Below are positions 25,273 to 34,199 of a stretch of 64,000 nucleotides of DNA, piece by piece; positions within the stretch are counted from its first letter, which is position 1, and each line of letters starts with the position of its first letter. The position numbers were made by a program, and so were the translations under genes. The DNA is from Bacillota bacterium (GTDB lineage Bacteria > Vulcanimicrobiota > JAJTBE01). The stretch spans positions 1-64,000 of the forward strand of contig JAJTBE010000215.1 in NCBI GenBank assembly GCA_021287065.1, given 5' to 3'. Under the pieces are notes generated by a model. It saw nothing but the letters and a program-made list of their open reading frames with translations, ran no database searches and was not told where the DNA came from.

Positions 25273-26901
25273 TTGAGTTTTGATGTAGTACTTGTCAATC
25301 CGCCCATCATAGACAGGCGGAGTATTGAAATACCGACCCGATCCCATAATCCCTTCGAACATCTTGGGCTTGGCTATATTTGTTCATATCTCAGGGAAAA
25401 CAACTACACCGTTAATATTATTGATTCGTATATCAATGAAAGATCAATTAGGGAAACCGTAAAACTGATCGAAAAAGACTCACCACGGCTTGTAGGGCTT
25501 TCAGCCACTCACGAGTTTCTCACTGCTTCCGTAGATGTCGCAAGATGCCTGAGAGAAGACGGATATGACGGAGTTATCGTTCTTGGAGGTTATCTGCCCA
25601 CTTTTCTGCATGATAAGATAATGGAACATTTTGAGTTTTTTGATGCAGTTGTAAGAGGCGAAGGTGAATTCACACTTCTCGATCTTATGAATAAGCTGGG
25701 GAACAGAAAAGAGTGGGGGAGCGTCCCCGGTCTGACATACAGGCTTGATGGAGCAATTATTGTAAATCCCTCACGTGATCTTATACCGGATCTTGACAAA
25801 CTGCCGCATCCCTCACGGGATACCCTTCCTGATTTGGCAAGAATGTATGACTACAGCGCAATTTCCTCGTCAAGGGGATGCCCCATGTCATGCTCTTTCT
25901 GCAGTATTCATTCGTTTTACGGAAAATCTGCAGGAGAAAGATGGCGGGCAAGATCTCCTGAAAATATAGCCGATGAAGTGGAAAAACTTGCAAAAAAACA
26001 TGGCGTAAAACAAGTAGCTTTTACAGATGACAATTTCTTCGGCATTCCCGGAAAAGGCAATACAAGGGCGGTCAAAATCGCAAGAGCGCTTATGGCAAAA
26101 TCTCTTGGTGTTGAGTTCTCCATATTATGTCGTGTAAACGACCTTGATGAGGGCTTGCTCAGACTGCTCAGAGTATCCGGACTCCGTTCACTGTTTATCG
26201 GGTTCGAATCGGGCATCGAGCGTGCTTTGACCACATTCAACAAAAAAGTAACTGCGGCTCAGAATAAAAAAGCCATTGATTTGATAAAGAAAATCGGAAT
26301 AAAATGTTTTCCGGGATTCATTATGTTCGACCCCTACTCAACCCTTGAAGAAGTAAGAGAAAATCTGGCTTTTGCAGAGTATGCGGAAAAGGATACCGAT
26401 TGCATAAGGATTGATGATCTTCTCGGAAGCCTGCAGCCTTTTACGGGCACTGCCATCAGGGAAAGGCTTGAAAAAGAAGGCAGAATAATTTATCCCGATT
26501 CGCCTCTGCTTGATATGGATGTTATCCCAACATACAGAATCGCTGATCTCAGAGTGGAAACTTTAAGAACGGCTCTGAAAAATATCAGAAATATACTTTT
26601 AAGACCCCGTTTTGACGAACTTAATCTGTTAAGAAGAAAAACTATTTCCGACCCTGCTCTATCTGACAGAATAGAGAAAACTGCGGTTCGTTTTAATAAC
26701 GCCGTTGACCGGATGAGAACCTTTGAAAAGGGATTCTTCAGGGAAGCCCTTGAGTTTATCGGGAAAAACCCGGGCATTGAACCGGAGGAATCGGGAAAAG
26801 TTGAAGAACTGGCAATGAGAGAAGCTGGTTTGATAAACAGGGAAATTGCTTCTGTAAATACTGAAGTGGACTCTCTGGCAGCGGAAGCGAAAAATGCCTG
26901 A
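25273..26901 (+). CDS. B12-binding-domain radical SAM protein
   Basis: An N-terminal cobalamin-binding domain (about residues 1-140; LGLGYICSYLREN, GVIVLGGYLPT) is followed by a radical SAM core. The core has C203-x3-C207-x2-C210 in SSRGCPMSCSFC and strand motifs FTDDNFFG, FIGFESGIE and FIMFDPYST. A helical C-terminal extension of about 120 residues follows. The FIMFDP form resembles the BchE-type group, whose members work on tetrapyrroles, lipids or natural products, but the substrate is not determinable. The start is a TTG at 25273, two bases after the transglutaminase stop. Its 3' end overlaps the first U32-like gene by eight bases, so expression is coupled. Confidence 0.88.
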   Translation: MSFDVVLVNPPIIDRRSIEIPTRSHNPFEHLGLGYICSYLRENNYTVNIIDSYINERSIRETVKLIEKDSPRLVGLSATHEFLTASVDVARCLREDGYDGVIVLGGYLPTFLHDKIMEHFEFFDAVVRGEGEFTLLDLMNKLGNRKEWGSVPGLTYRLDGAIIVNPSRDLIPDLDKLPHPSRDTLPDLARMYDYSAISSSRGCPMSCSFCSIHSFYGKSAGERWRARSPENIADEVEKLAKKHGVKQVAFTDDNFFGIPGKGNTRAVKIARALMAKSLGVEFSILCRVNDLDEGLLRLLRVSGLRSLFIGFESGIERALTTFNKKVTAAQNKKAIDLIKKIGIKCFPGFIMFDPYSTLEEVRENLAFAEYAEKDTDCIRIDDLLGSLQPFTGTAIRERLEKEGRIIYPDSPLLDMDVIPTYRIADLRVETLRTALKNIRNILLRPRFDELNLLRRKTISDPALSDRIEKTAVRFNNAVDRMRTFEKGFFREALEFIGKNPGIEPEESGKVEELAMREAGLINREIASVNTEVDSLAAEAKNA

Positions 26902-27706
26902 GATTATAGCACCTGCTTCAACCCCCGGCAAAATCAGTCTCTATTCCGACGCGGGCGCAGGTATGTTTTATGCGGGAATCAAGGGGTTTTGCAGAAAAGA
27001 GCGTGACGGTGTAGGCTTGCCTGAAGCAGGGGAGTTATGCCGGGCTGCGCACAGTAAAGGCGCAAAATTCTTTGCAGCTATGAACCGATTGCCTCCTGCA
27101 GGTGATAATTCAGGAATGGAAAAATGCATACAAACTCTCGCAGCAATGGGGGCAGACGGAGTCATCCTGAACGATGCCGGCATTATAAATAAGGTAAAAC
27201 GCTCCTTTCCGGATCTTTATATTATGGCAAGCATAGGATTAAGCCCACTTAATTTCAGGGAAGTTGATTTTCTTAACAAAGCAGGTGCAGATTCTGTTCT
27301 GCTTTCTGAATTTCTGGATATAAATGAAATCAGGGAAATAAGAAAACAATGTATGGTAAGCCTTGAGCTGTTTGCTGACGGCGTGAGAGAGTTCGGTTTC
27401 ACCGGAAAATGTATAATGAGCAGTTATTTTTTTCAGAAATACTCCGACGGCAAAATCACCGGAAGCGCCAAAAGGGGAGGGACATGCTCGGATATCTGCA
27501 AAAGTTCGTTTTTCTGTGAAAATCAATTTGAAAACCGAAATGAAGCATTCCGGTTCAGATTTGAAAAATACGGCATTTCAGACAAAATCAGGGAATTATC
27601 TTCCATTACCGATATTTTTAAAATTCATGGCGGATTGCTGGACGAAAAAGAGATTTGCGATATAATTAAGGGGATGAAAGACCTGTTTGAAAATTTAACC
27701 GATTAA
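26894..27706 (+). CDS. U32-family protein (short, divergent)
   Basis: Despite the name peptidase U32, family members with four conserved cysteines (UbiU, UbiV, TrhP, RlhA) bind [4Fe-4S] and take part in hydroxylation of quinones or RNA. Here the N-terminal barrel strands IIAPASTPGKI and MFYAGIKGF match the family. The cysteine pattern is present: GKCIMSSYFF, GGTCSDIC and a later FFC. The 270-residue length is shorter than the usual 300-450, with the C-terminal part missing. It overlaps the radical SAM gene by eight bases. I infer functional pairing with that enzyme or with the next U32 proteins. Confidence 0.75.
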   Translation: MPEIIAPASTPGKISLYSDAGAGMFYAGIKGFCRKERDGVGLPEAGELCRAAHSKGAKFFAAMNRLPPAGDNSGMEKCIQTLAAMGADGVILNDAGIINKVKRSFPDLYIMASIGLSPLNFREVDFLNKAGADSVLLSEFLDINEIREIRKQCMVSLELFADGVREFGFTGKCIMSSYFFQKYSDGKITGSAKRGGTCSDICKSSFFCENQFENRNEAFRFRFEKYGISDKIRELSSITDIFKIHGGLLDEKEICDIIKGMKDLFENLTD

Positions 27707-27809
27707 GGTTTAAATTTAAACTGTTTAATTGGACAATTCTTTATAGGTTAACAGTATTATGGTTGATTGGCAAAAAAATGCTATAATTAGTGGCATGAGG
27801 GTATAATAT

Positions 27810-28868
27810 ATGGAGAAACCCCGGATCCTCGCTCCTGTGAGCAGTCTTAAAATGGCAGAACTGGTTCTGGATAATGGTGCGGATATTATATATGCAGGTA
27901 TAAAGGGATGGTCTCTGAGGCCTGATATATTTGAAGTTACCCGCGAAGAGATGGAAAGCATTATTGATCTTGCAAAAAACCGGAAAAAGCAGATTTTTAT
28001 TGCTATGAACTGTTTTTATCAAAGCCGGGAACTGCCCGATGCAATGGAGCTTATAAAAAAGTATGCCAAACGGGGAGTGAGCGGTGTAATTGTTAGCGAA
28101 ATAGGCCTTATAAGAGCTGTTCGCAGAGAATTGCCCGATTTACCGGTGCATGTCAGCGTCCAGATTTCAGCTTCCAATTCTTATGAAATAGAGTATTACA
28201 AAAGTCAGGGAGTTAAAGCGGTTGTTCTGCCCAGAGATATGATAGATCTGTCTCTGGAAAATATAAGGGCAATGGCGGGTAAAGGACTGGAACTGGAAGT
28301 TTTTGCGGTGGGAGATGATACTTCCAACTACGACGGCAGATGTCAGTTGAGCGCCTATCTGTTCCAGCAGGTGGTTCCTGATAACGGAACAGGCAGAAAA
28401 GATATGATTATCGGTAATGCAAACAGATGCGGATATTGTTTTCTTGCATGCAAAAGAAAATGCAGAATCGGGGATAAAACCGGATATCTGTTGAAGAGGG
28501 GAGACCTTAATATTTACAATATGGTCCCCGATTTAGTGGAAGCCGGTGTTAGTATTTTTAAAATTCAGGGGAGAGAATTTCCAATAAAACTTGTCGGTAA
28601 ACTTATGAGAACTTTCAGGGGGCTTCTTGACAATCGCAATAATCCCCTGAAGTTTAAAGCCTATGTCAGAACCATGGATGATCTTATCGGGCTTAAACAG
28701 GTTATTTCAGCCAATCATCTATGGCTCCTCGCAAAAAGCAACTCGCCTTTCTGGAAAAAAATAAGACGACAAATTGAAGAACCCTGGGATAATCTCACGA
28801 GTTTCTTTTGGCTCAATATTCCCGGAATGAAGCATATATTAAAAAAAATCGCCGGAATAACGGGCTAA
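27810..28868 (+). CDS. U32-family Fe-S protein
   Basis: A clear U32 member of 352 residues. ILAPVSSLKMAELVLDNGAD and IYAGIKGW form the first barrel strands, VHVSVQISASNSYEIEYY and the VVLPRDM strand follow, then the cysteine cluster GRCQLSAYL, NRCGYC and LACKRKC. The last part carries one more cysteine than the usual four. These residues should hold a [4Fe-4S] cluster. A GAGGG site lies before the ATG and TATAAT at 27802-27807 may instead be a promoter element. It is 24 bases from the next U32-like gene, like the UbiU-UbiV pair that forms a heterodimer in oxygen-independent ubiquinone hydroxylation. Confidence 0.85.
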   Translation: MEKPRILAPVSSLKMAELVLDNGADIIYAGIKGWSLRPDIFEVTREEMESIIDLAKNRKKQIFIAMNCFYQSRELPDAMELIKKYAKRGVSGVIVSEIGLIRAVRRELPDLPVHVSVQISASNSYEIEYYKSQGVKAVVLPRDMIDLSLENIRAMAGKGLELEVFAVGDDTSNYDGRCQLSAYLFQQVVPDNGTGRKDMIIGNANRCGYCFLACKRKCRIGDKTGYLLKRGDLNIYNMVPDLVEAGVSIFKIQGREFPIKLVGKLMRTFRGLLDNRNNPLKFKAYVRTMDDLIGLKQVISANHLWLLAKSNSPFWKKIRRQIEEPWDNLTSFFWLNIPGMKHILKKIAGITG

Positions 28869-28892
28869 TAATTGAGAAGAGAGGGTTTCCGG

Positions 28893-29858
28893 ATGGAGAA
28901 TAACGAAAAAAAACAGTACAGAATTTCAGTCTCGGTTGCAATTACCGATGAACTGGAAAAAATTGACATGTCCGGTGTGGACTTGCTGATAGCCGGTTAT
29001 CCCTATTGCAGGCAGACATTTAAAAACCCAATTGAAGACTTGTATTCTGTGGAAAAAACTGTGGAGATAATGAAGCCTTATCTTGATAAGGTAATCATAA
29101 GCCTGCCGGTTTGTCCTATTGACAGGGAGCTGGTTTATGTGGGCAGAATGCTGGAATATCTCTGTACCACAGGTATTCATGGAGTTGAAGTGCATAGCGC
29201 CGGTATGGCTTATAAAGTTAATGCACATTATCCGTCACTCAGAACATATTTTGGATGCTTTGCCAATGTTTATACTGACCAGTGCGCCAATGTGCTGCGG
29301 GATATGAATGTTGTGGGTGGTGTGTTTCCCTACGAACTTAATCTTGAGGAAATCGAATTTATCAAAAATCATTCTGACATTGAGATATGGCTTCCTGTTT
29401 TCGGTAATTATCCCGTTGCATTCAGTCAGTATTGCTATTTCCACCCTGAGCAGACCGATTATCCGTTCCATTGCGGCAAAGAGTGCTCTGAGCGGGTTGT
29501 AGTTGATTATGGTGATGACAGAATGGTCATTCATAGAGGCAGAGTTATTTTTTCGCACAAAATCCTTAATATGCTCACGCACATGGAAATGCTTCTGAAA
29601 AAAGGTTTCTCAAATTTCCGTATTGCAGGGCTTTTATTGCAAGCTGAAACGATAAACGAAGTAATAAAAATATTCAGAACTGAAACAGAAAATATACTGG
29701 CAGCTATTGAAAAAGGTCAGTCAGCAGATCCTGCCGAAACTGCAAAATTAATAAAAAAGCTTGAAATTTTTGCTCCTGATGGATTTTCCAACGGATTTTT
29801 CTTCACAAAAAGGGGTATGGATTATATAGAAAATTTTTATAAATTCAGTGCTGTATGA
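28893..29858 (+). CDS. UbiV-like U32-family protein
   Basis: The 321-residue protein is less obviously U32, but the segment WLPVFGNYPVAFSQYCYF, followed by DYPFHCGKECSE, matches the PLAFS...C...C...C arrangement of UbiV-type proteins. The N-terminal half has barrel strands (VDLLIAGYPYCRQTF, GIHGVEVHSAGMAYKVN). The ATG at 28893 is preferred because AGAGAGG is nine bases upstream; a TTG at 28872 in the same frame has no such site. Its neighbour at 27810 is the likely UbiU-like partner. Hydroxylation of a quinone, RNA or other substrate is possible, but nothing here fixes it. Confidence 0.65.
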   Translation: MENNEKKQYRISVSVAITDELEKIDMSGVDLLIAGYPYCRQTFKNPIEDLYSVEKTVEIMKPYLDKVIISLPVCPIDRELVYVGRMLEYLCTTGIHGVEVHSAGMAYKVNAHYPSLRTYFGCFANVYTDQCANVLRDMNVVGGVFPYELNLEEIEFIKNHSDIEIWLPVFGNYPVAFSQYCYFHPEQTDYPFHCGKECSERVVVDYGDDRMVIHRGRVIFSHKILNMLTHMEMLLKKGFSNFRIAGLLLQAETINEVIKIFRTETENILAAIEKGQSADPAETAKLIKKLEIFAPDGFSNGFFFTKRGMDYIENFYKFSAV

Positions 29859-29871
29859 TTTGGAGATATAG

Positions 29872-30606
29872 ATGAATAAAGCTTTCGATCTGGCGGTTAT
29901 GCTTATCGCTGTTGTTTTTGTGATGGTTTTGAATCAGGTGCTGGGCGTTCATTATCTTGTTGCTATTCTCATTATGGTACCATTTCTGCTGATTTTCTTT
30001 GTGAGTTCCGCCATTATGTATAATTCAAGGGCAGATCTCAAACCGGAAACCATACCTGCGGATATTTTTAACGATCGTATTCAGAATCTCAATCAGATTG
30101 CCATTCAGTTAAAAGAAAAAGATTTTGAACGCATTGATGATTTTTTGCTGCCTATGATGCCTCTGACTCTTGTATATATTTTCAGGCATAAGGAGCAGCC
30201 TTGCTATTTTTGTCTTTATGAAATTGGAAACCAGATGGCAATGGATATTATTACTTTTTTCAATAATGATTATGGTATTACATCCACTATTTCTCCATCT
30301 GGGGGCAACCTGCCGCGCAGTGATAAAAAGCTTCTTCAGATATTCACTGATGTCCATCAGGATGAGTTGATCGCAAAACACATTGCAGGTGTTGAGTTTT
30401 TAAAAACAAAAGGGCTGAAACCAGTAATGGTTGACGATAAAAAATTCAGGGAAAAATTTATGGAGAGTATGGCAGAAACATGGAAAACTGTTAAAAAGAA
30501 CATTTTCTGGCCCATAATGGTTCTAATATGGTCTATACCGGGCAGAGGGAAAAAATATATGAAACCCGTTGAACAACAGTTTAGTGATGGAACAATAATT
30601 CTGTAG
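29872..30606 (+). CDS. Membrane-anchored hypothetical protein
   Basis: Two hydrophobic segments occupy residues 7-48; the remaining 195 residues are soluble, with a moderately hydrophobic stretch near residue 210. I do not recognise the family. A single cysteine pair (PCYFC) lies around residue 106. TGGAGA lies before the ATG and only 13 bases separate it from the UbiV-like gene, so it probably belongs to the same operon. Confidence 0.6.
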   Translation: MNKAFDLAVMLIAVVFVMVLNQVLGVHYLVAILIMVPFLLIFFVSSAIMYNSRADLKPETIPADIFNDRIQNLNQIAIQLKEKDFERIDDFLLPMMPLTLVYIFRHKEQPCYFCLYEIGNQMAMDIITFFNNDYGITSTISPSGGNLPRSDKKLLQIFTDVHQDELIAKHIAGVEFLKTKGLKPVMVDDKKFREKFMESMAETWKTVKKNIFWPIMVLIWSIPGRGKKYMKPVEQQFSDGTIIL

Positions 30607-30629
30607 TTTGAGAATGGAACTATCAGGAT

Positions 30630-32636
30630 TTAATCTTTCTTTTCCCGGAAGGCGTAAAGGTAGCCTCCTGATGTTGTTATATAGAGATGCCCGTCTGAAA
30701 TAGCAGGCGCTGATCGAACAGGTGATTCAAGTTTCATATTCCATACTTCTTCGCCCGTATTTATATCTCTGCAATAAAGATTTCCTGAGTTTGAACCGTA
30801 AAATACGAGGCCGTTTTTTGTGATTGTCGGGGTCGAGAATATGGAATCAAGCAGTCTGATTTTTTCGTTTCTTTCGCGCCAAAGCTCTCCTCCTGAGTGG
30901 AGGTTCAGAGCTATGAACCACTGAGATTGTGTGCCTGTGAGAATTTTACCGAATCCCACCGACGGCGAGCCTTCCACCACGCTGTCCAGATCTACTGTGT
31001 CTGCCCATGTATCCTCTCCTGTCCTGGCGGATACAGCGTAAAATTTACCGGATCTGTCCGGGATATAGCAGAGTTTGTTGCAAAGTGCCGGGGTGGAAAT
31101 AAAACGGCTTGGCAGGTGTGATTCAGCCGGGAATTTCCATCTTACGGTCCCGGTTTCCACATCGAGGCAATAGAGCCTGCCGCCTCTTGTGGCAATATAG
31201 ACTTCATTTCCCATAAGAGCCGGCGCTGAGGTTTGTTCTGCCCAGGATTCATCGCCATCGGTGCTTTCAAGATTTTCCGAATCCGTCGGCACTTTCCATA
31301 TCAGTTTTCCGGTGGAGGCATCGATTCTGAAAACTTCCCCTGATGTGTTTACTGCAAATATTCCGGACTCGCAGGCAAGAATTCCCGCTGTTATTAGACC
31401 TGTGCCATCACCGTTTTTAGCTTTTTCGGGAAAAACCCATACCGGTTTGCCTGATTTTGCTTCAACTGCGTAGATTCTGCCATCGCCTGAAGCTGTATAA
31501 ATATTGTCGTCGTAAATAGCAGGTGTTGAGGTTATAACCCCTTTTGTCGGTTTTTTCCAAACCTGATCTCCGGTATATTGGTTGACTGCGTGAATCTGCA
31601 TATCACTGGAACCAAAATAAACATACCCCTTATAAACAACCGGGGAAGAGAGAATCGGCATTTTGCTTCTTGAATCCGGGTAGAGCCATCTTCTTTCGAG
31701 AGGGACTTTAATTTCTTCAGATGTATTGCCTGTTCTGCCGGAATCCCCCTTGAACTGAAGCCAGTTTCTTTCTGAAAAAGTTACATCAGCTTTGCAGAAA
31801 ATGCAGTGAGCCCGCCATACATCGGTATATTTTCCGCAGGTAGGGCATTTTTCGAGGCGGTGGTAGCAGTTTCCACAGAATTTCGAGCCTTCGCTTACCG
31901 GTTCATTACAGTCGGGATTTGGACAGTGGGGTTTATAATCAGGTTCGCTTACAATTTTTATTTCCGGCACAGGTTCCTGTATTTCTTTTACAACAGAAAC
32001 TGTTATTTCCGGTTTGAGGACTGGAGGTTTTACTTCTTCAACAGGGGGAATAAAAACCGTAGGCAGGGGTTCCATATCTGGATCAAATACTGGGATTCTT
32101 GCGCCGCAGGCAATACAGAACTTTGCATCAGGTTTCGAAAAGGGCGTGCCGCAGTTATGGCATCTTTTAACAGGTATTTCCTCGGTGGGAAAAGTTACAG
32201 ATTCCTTCTGTGGGGTTTTAGACGGTGCAGGTGCAGGATTACTCAGTTTAAGGCTGCTCTGCTGTGTTTTATCCTGACTCTTTTTAAACTCCGGCTGTGC
32301 GATTAGGATTTTTCCTGAAGATTCAGGCTGGTAAAGCATGGTTTCCGATGACTGCTTTATTCCCGGTGGCAGGGTTATCTTCAGGGCTTTTCTGGCAACC
32401 GGCGCTGTCGGTTCAGGTTCAGCCTTTATCTCAGGTTTAGTTTCCGGTGGAGCCGCAGCAGGTTCGCTAACGAAAATATCACCAAACTGTGCTTTTTCAG
32501 GCATAACTTCCGGCGGAATTACAACAAGAGCTTTGCCTGTTTTTGTGCAGAAACGGGCTGAAGCTTTGTGTCTGCCTCCGCAGTGGGGACAGTTGGTATA
32601 TTCGTTTTCTTCTTTCCTGTTGCTGTTTTTTGTCAT
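30630..32636 (-). CDS. Zinc-ribbon and PQQ-type beta-propeller protein
   Basis: The N-terminal third holds zinc-ribbon modules: NCPHC (its second knuckle is FCTKTG, with the last cysteine lost), RCHNC with FCIACG, and HCPNPDC with FCGNCYHRLEKCPTC and HCIFC. They are separated by Pro-rich linkers. The C-terminal two thirds are PQQ/BamB-like propeller repeats (YVYFGSSDMQIHAVNQYTG, NIYTASGDGRIYAVEAKSG, LYCLDVETGTVRWKFP). No signal peptide is present, so the propeller is cytoplasmic, unlike quinoprotein dehydrogenases or BamB. It probably acts as a scaffold (inference). The ATG at 32636 overlaps the upstream stop as TAATG. A GTG at 32663 in frame is the alternative start. Confidence 0.8.
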   Translation of the reverse strand: MTKNSNRKEENEYTNCPHCGGRHKASARFCTKTGKALVVIPPEVMPEKAQFGDIFVSEPAAAPPETKPEIKAEPEPTAPVARKALKITLPPGIKQSSETMLYQPESSGKILIAQPEFKKSQDKTQQSSLKLSNPAPAPSKTPQKESVTFPTEEIPVKRCHNCGTPFSKPDAKFCIACGARIPVFDPDMEPLPTVFIPPVEEVKPPVLKPEITVSVVKEIQEPVPEIKIVSEPDYKPHCPNPDCNEPVSEGSKFCGNCYHRLEKCPTCGKYTDVWRAHCIFCKADVTFSERNWLQFKGDSGRTGNTSEEIKVPLERRWLYPDSRSKMPILSSPVVYKGYVYFGSSDMQIHAVNQYTGDQVWKKPTKGVITSTPAIYDDNIYTASGDGRIYAVEAKSGKPVWVFPEKAKNGDGTGLITAGILACESGIFAVNTSGEVFRIDASTGKLIWKVPTDSENLESTDGDESWAEQTSAPALMGNEVYIATRGGRLYCLDVETGTVRWKFPAESHLPSRFISTPALCNKLCYIPDRSGKFYAVSARTGEDTWADTVDLDSVVEGSPSVGFGKILTGTQSQWFIALNLHSGGELWRERNEKIRLLDSIFSTPTITKNGLVFYGSNSGNLYCRDINTGEEVWNMKLESPVRSAPAISDGHLYITTSGGYLYAFREKKD

Positions 32637-33232
32637 TAAGTGTTCTTCATTTCTCCCCTGCACTTTTCAAGAAAGCGTCCCAGTTCGAGAAAATCATCTC
32701 TTAAAACCTGTTTCAGATTACCATTATACAGGGCTGCCGCCGGATGGTAAAGAGCGCAGAATACCTGCCCCTTTTTTTTATAAAACTTTCCATGGTCCCT
32801 TGATATCTGCAGTTCGGGGTCAATAAGCCTGTTTGCGGCAAACCTGCCGAGGGTGCAGATAACTTTGGGTTTGATTAACATAAACTGTTCCCTGAGCCAG
32901 GGGAGGCATAGATCCATTTCTTCCGGTATTGGATCTCTGTTGTTGGGAGGTCTGCATTTAACAATATTTGTTATATAAATATCGAGCCTGTCAAGGTTTA
33001 TGGACTGGAGAAGCTCTGTGAGGAAATTACCGGCTGCTCCGACAAAGGGAAGCCCCTGACTGTCTTCATTTTTGCCGGGTGCTTCTCCCACAAACATAAT
33101 CCATGCCTCTCTGCTGCCCGAACCGGGCACAGCCCGGTTGCGGGTTTTATGCAAATCGCAAAGAGTGCAGGCTTTTACCTTTTTTTCCAGTTCGTCAAAA
33201 AGTTCATCCTGATTGTCAAATTCATCGGTCAT
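32636..33232 (-). CDS. Uracil-DNA glycosylase, family 4 type
   Basis: This enzyme removes uracil from DNA as the first step of base-excision repair. The motifs are FVGEAPGKNEDSQGLPFVG (active-site loop and PFVG), ITNIVKCRPPNNRDP, and LYHPAAALYN with the catalytic-loop His. Cysteines C22 and C25 (ACTLC) together with those in VKC and DLC form the [4Fe-4S] site of families 4 and 5. The 198-residue length is typical. ATGA overlap with the dapA stop and TAATG overlap with the propeller gene indicate a tightly coupled operon. Confidence 0.92.
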   Translation of the reverse strand: MTDEFDNQDELFDELEKKVKACTLCDLHKTRNRAVPGSGSREAWIMFVGEAPGKNEDSQGLPFVGAAGNFLTELLQSINLDRLDIYITNIVKCRPPNNRDPIPEEMDLCLPWLREQFMLIKPKVICTLGRFAANRLIDPELQISRDHGKFYKKKGQVFCALYHPAAALYNGNLKQVLRDDFLELGRFLEKCRGEMKNT

Positions 33233-34188
33233 CAGCAGATTCCAGCTTCTCTCATTGCTATTCCGAGGGCTGTTTCCTGCTCAGGAGTTGCGTCAACAAG
33301 GGGAAGCCTCAGTCCGCCGCAGTCAAAGCCGATTTTTCTGAGGGCTGATTTAATCAGTACAGGATTTGTAACTGTAAACAGTCCTTTGAAAATAGGCATA
33401 AGCCTGTTGTGGATTTCCAGTGCTTCGCTTACTTTACCTTCGAAATAGCGGGTAATCATCTCTTTCATCTGCTTGCCGGCTATATGTGAAGCGACGCTTA
33501 TTACGCCGATTGCTCCCACTGAGAGCATAGGAAGTGTCAGTGAATCATCGCCTGAATAAACTGAAAACACCTTGTCTGCTGTCTGTGAAGGTCCTGATGC
33601 GCCAACGCAGGCTTTTACAGGCAGATAGCGGTTGTATGCTTTCATTCCGTTGGCTGCAATAACCATCTGGCTGCACTGTTCGGCACTTCCTGATGCTTCC
33701 TTATCGGCTATGATGTTGGGAATCTCAGCAAGTCTTGCCATTGTTTCAGGTGTAATGTTCACTCCGGTTCTTCCCGGAATATTATAAACTATTATGGGCA
33801 GCGATGTTGATTCCGCTACTGCCTTGAAATGACGGAAAATGCCTTCCTGTGGCGGTTTGTTGTAGTAAGGGCATACTACGAGGGCGGCGTCTGCTCCGAT
33901 TTCTTCAGCTTCTCTGGTGTATTTAATCGTATCCTGAGTGTTGTTGGTGCCTGTTCCTGCTATGATGGGAACTCTGTTTCCCACTGCAGCTTTAATAACC
34001 TTGAACAATTTGATTTTTTCTTCGTGGTTCATTGCAGGTGATTCCCCTGTGGTTCCTGCAACAAGAAGGCTGTCTGAGCCGTTATCTGCCAGAAAATCAG
34101 CGAGTTTTACCGCTTTGTCATAATCTACATCAAGGTTTTTGTCAAATGGGGTTACCATAGCGGTAACGAGCTGTCCCAGGTCTCTCAT
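33232..34188 (-). CDS. dapA: 4-hydroxy-tetrahydrodipicolinate synthase
   Basis: DapA condenses pyruvate with aspartate semialdehyde in lysine and diaminopimelate synthesis. The Schiff-base lysine is K163 (IADKEASG), the catalytic Tyr lies in IVYNIPGRTG, and the GTTGES motif (residues 45-50) is present. At 318 residues it is longer than the usual 292 or so: an extra stretch around NGMKAYNRYLPVKACVGASG lies between K163 and the YSGDDSLTLPML strand. AGGAG precedes the ATG. lysC lies upstream in the same operon, separated by two small genes, so the first steps of the aspartate pathway are grouped. Confidence 0.93.
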   Translation of the reverse strand: MRDLGQLVTAMVTPFDKNLDVDYDKAVKLADFLADNGSDSLLVAGTTGESPAMNHEEKIKLFKVIKAAVGNRVPIIAGTGTNNTQDTIKYTREAEEIGADAALVVCPYYNKPPQEGIFRHFKAVAESTSLPIIVYNIPGRTGVNITPETMARLAEIPNIIADKEASGSAEQCSQMVIAANGMKAYNRYLPVKACVGASGPSQTADKVFSVYSGDDSLTLPMLSVGAIGVISVASHIAGKQMKEMITRYFEGKVSEALEIHNRLMPIFKGLFTVTNPVLIKSALRKIGFDCGGLRLPLVDATPEQETALGIAMREAGIC

Positions 34189-34199
34189 TCTGTTTCTCC

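Noticed and set aside
31806-32826. Two long plus-strand open frames (166 and 162 codons) opposite the zinc-ribbon/PQQ gene and the glycosylase gene
   Set aside because: They are antisense to genes with clear domains, show skewed composition and no ribosome site.
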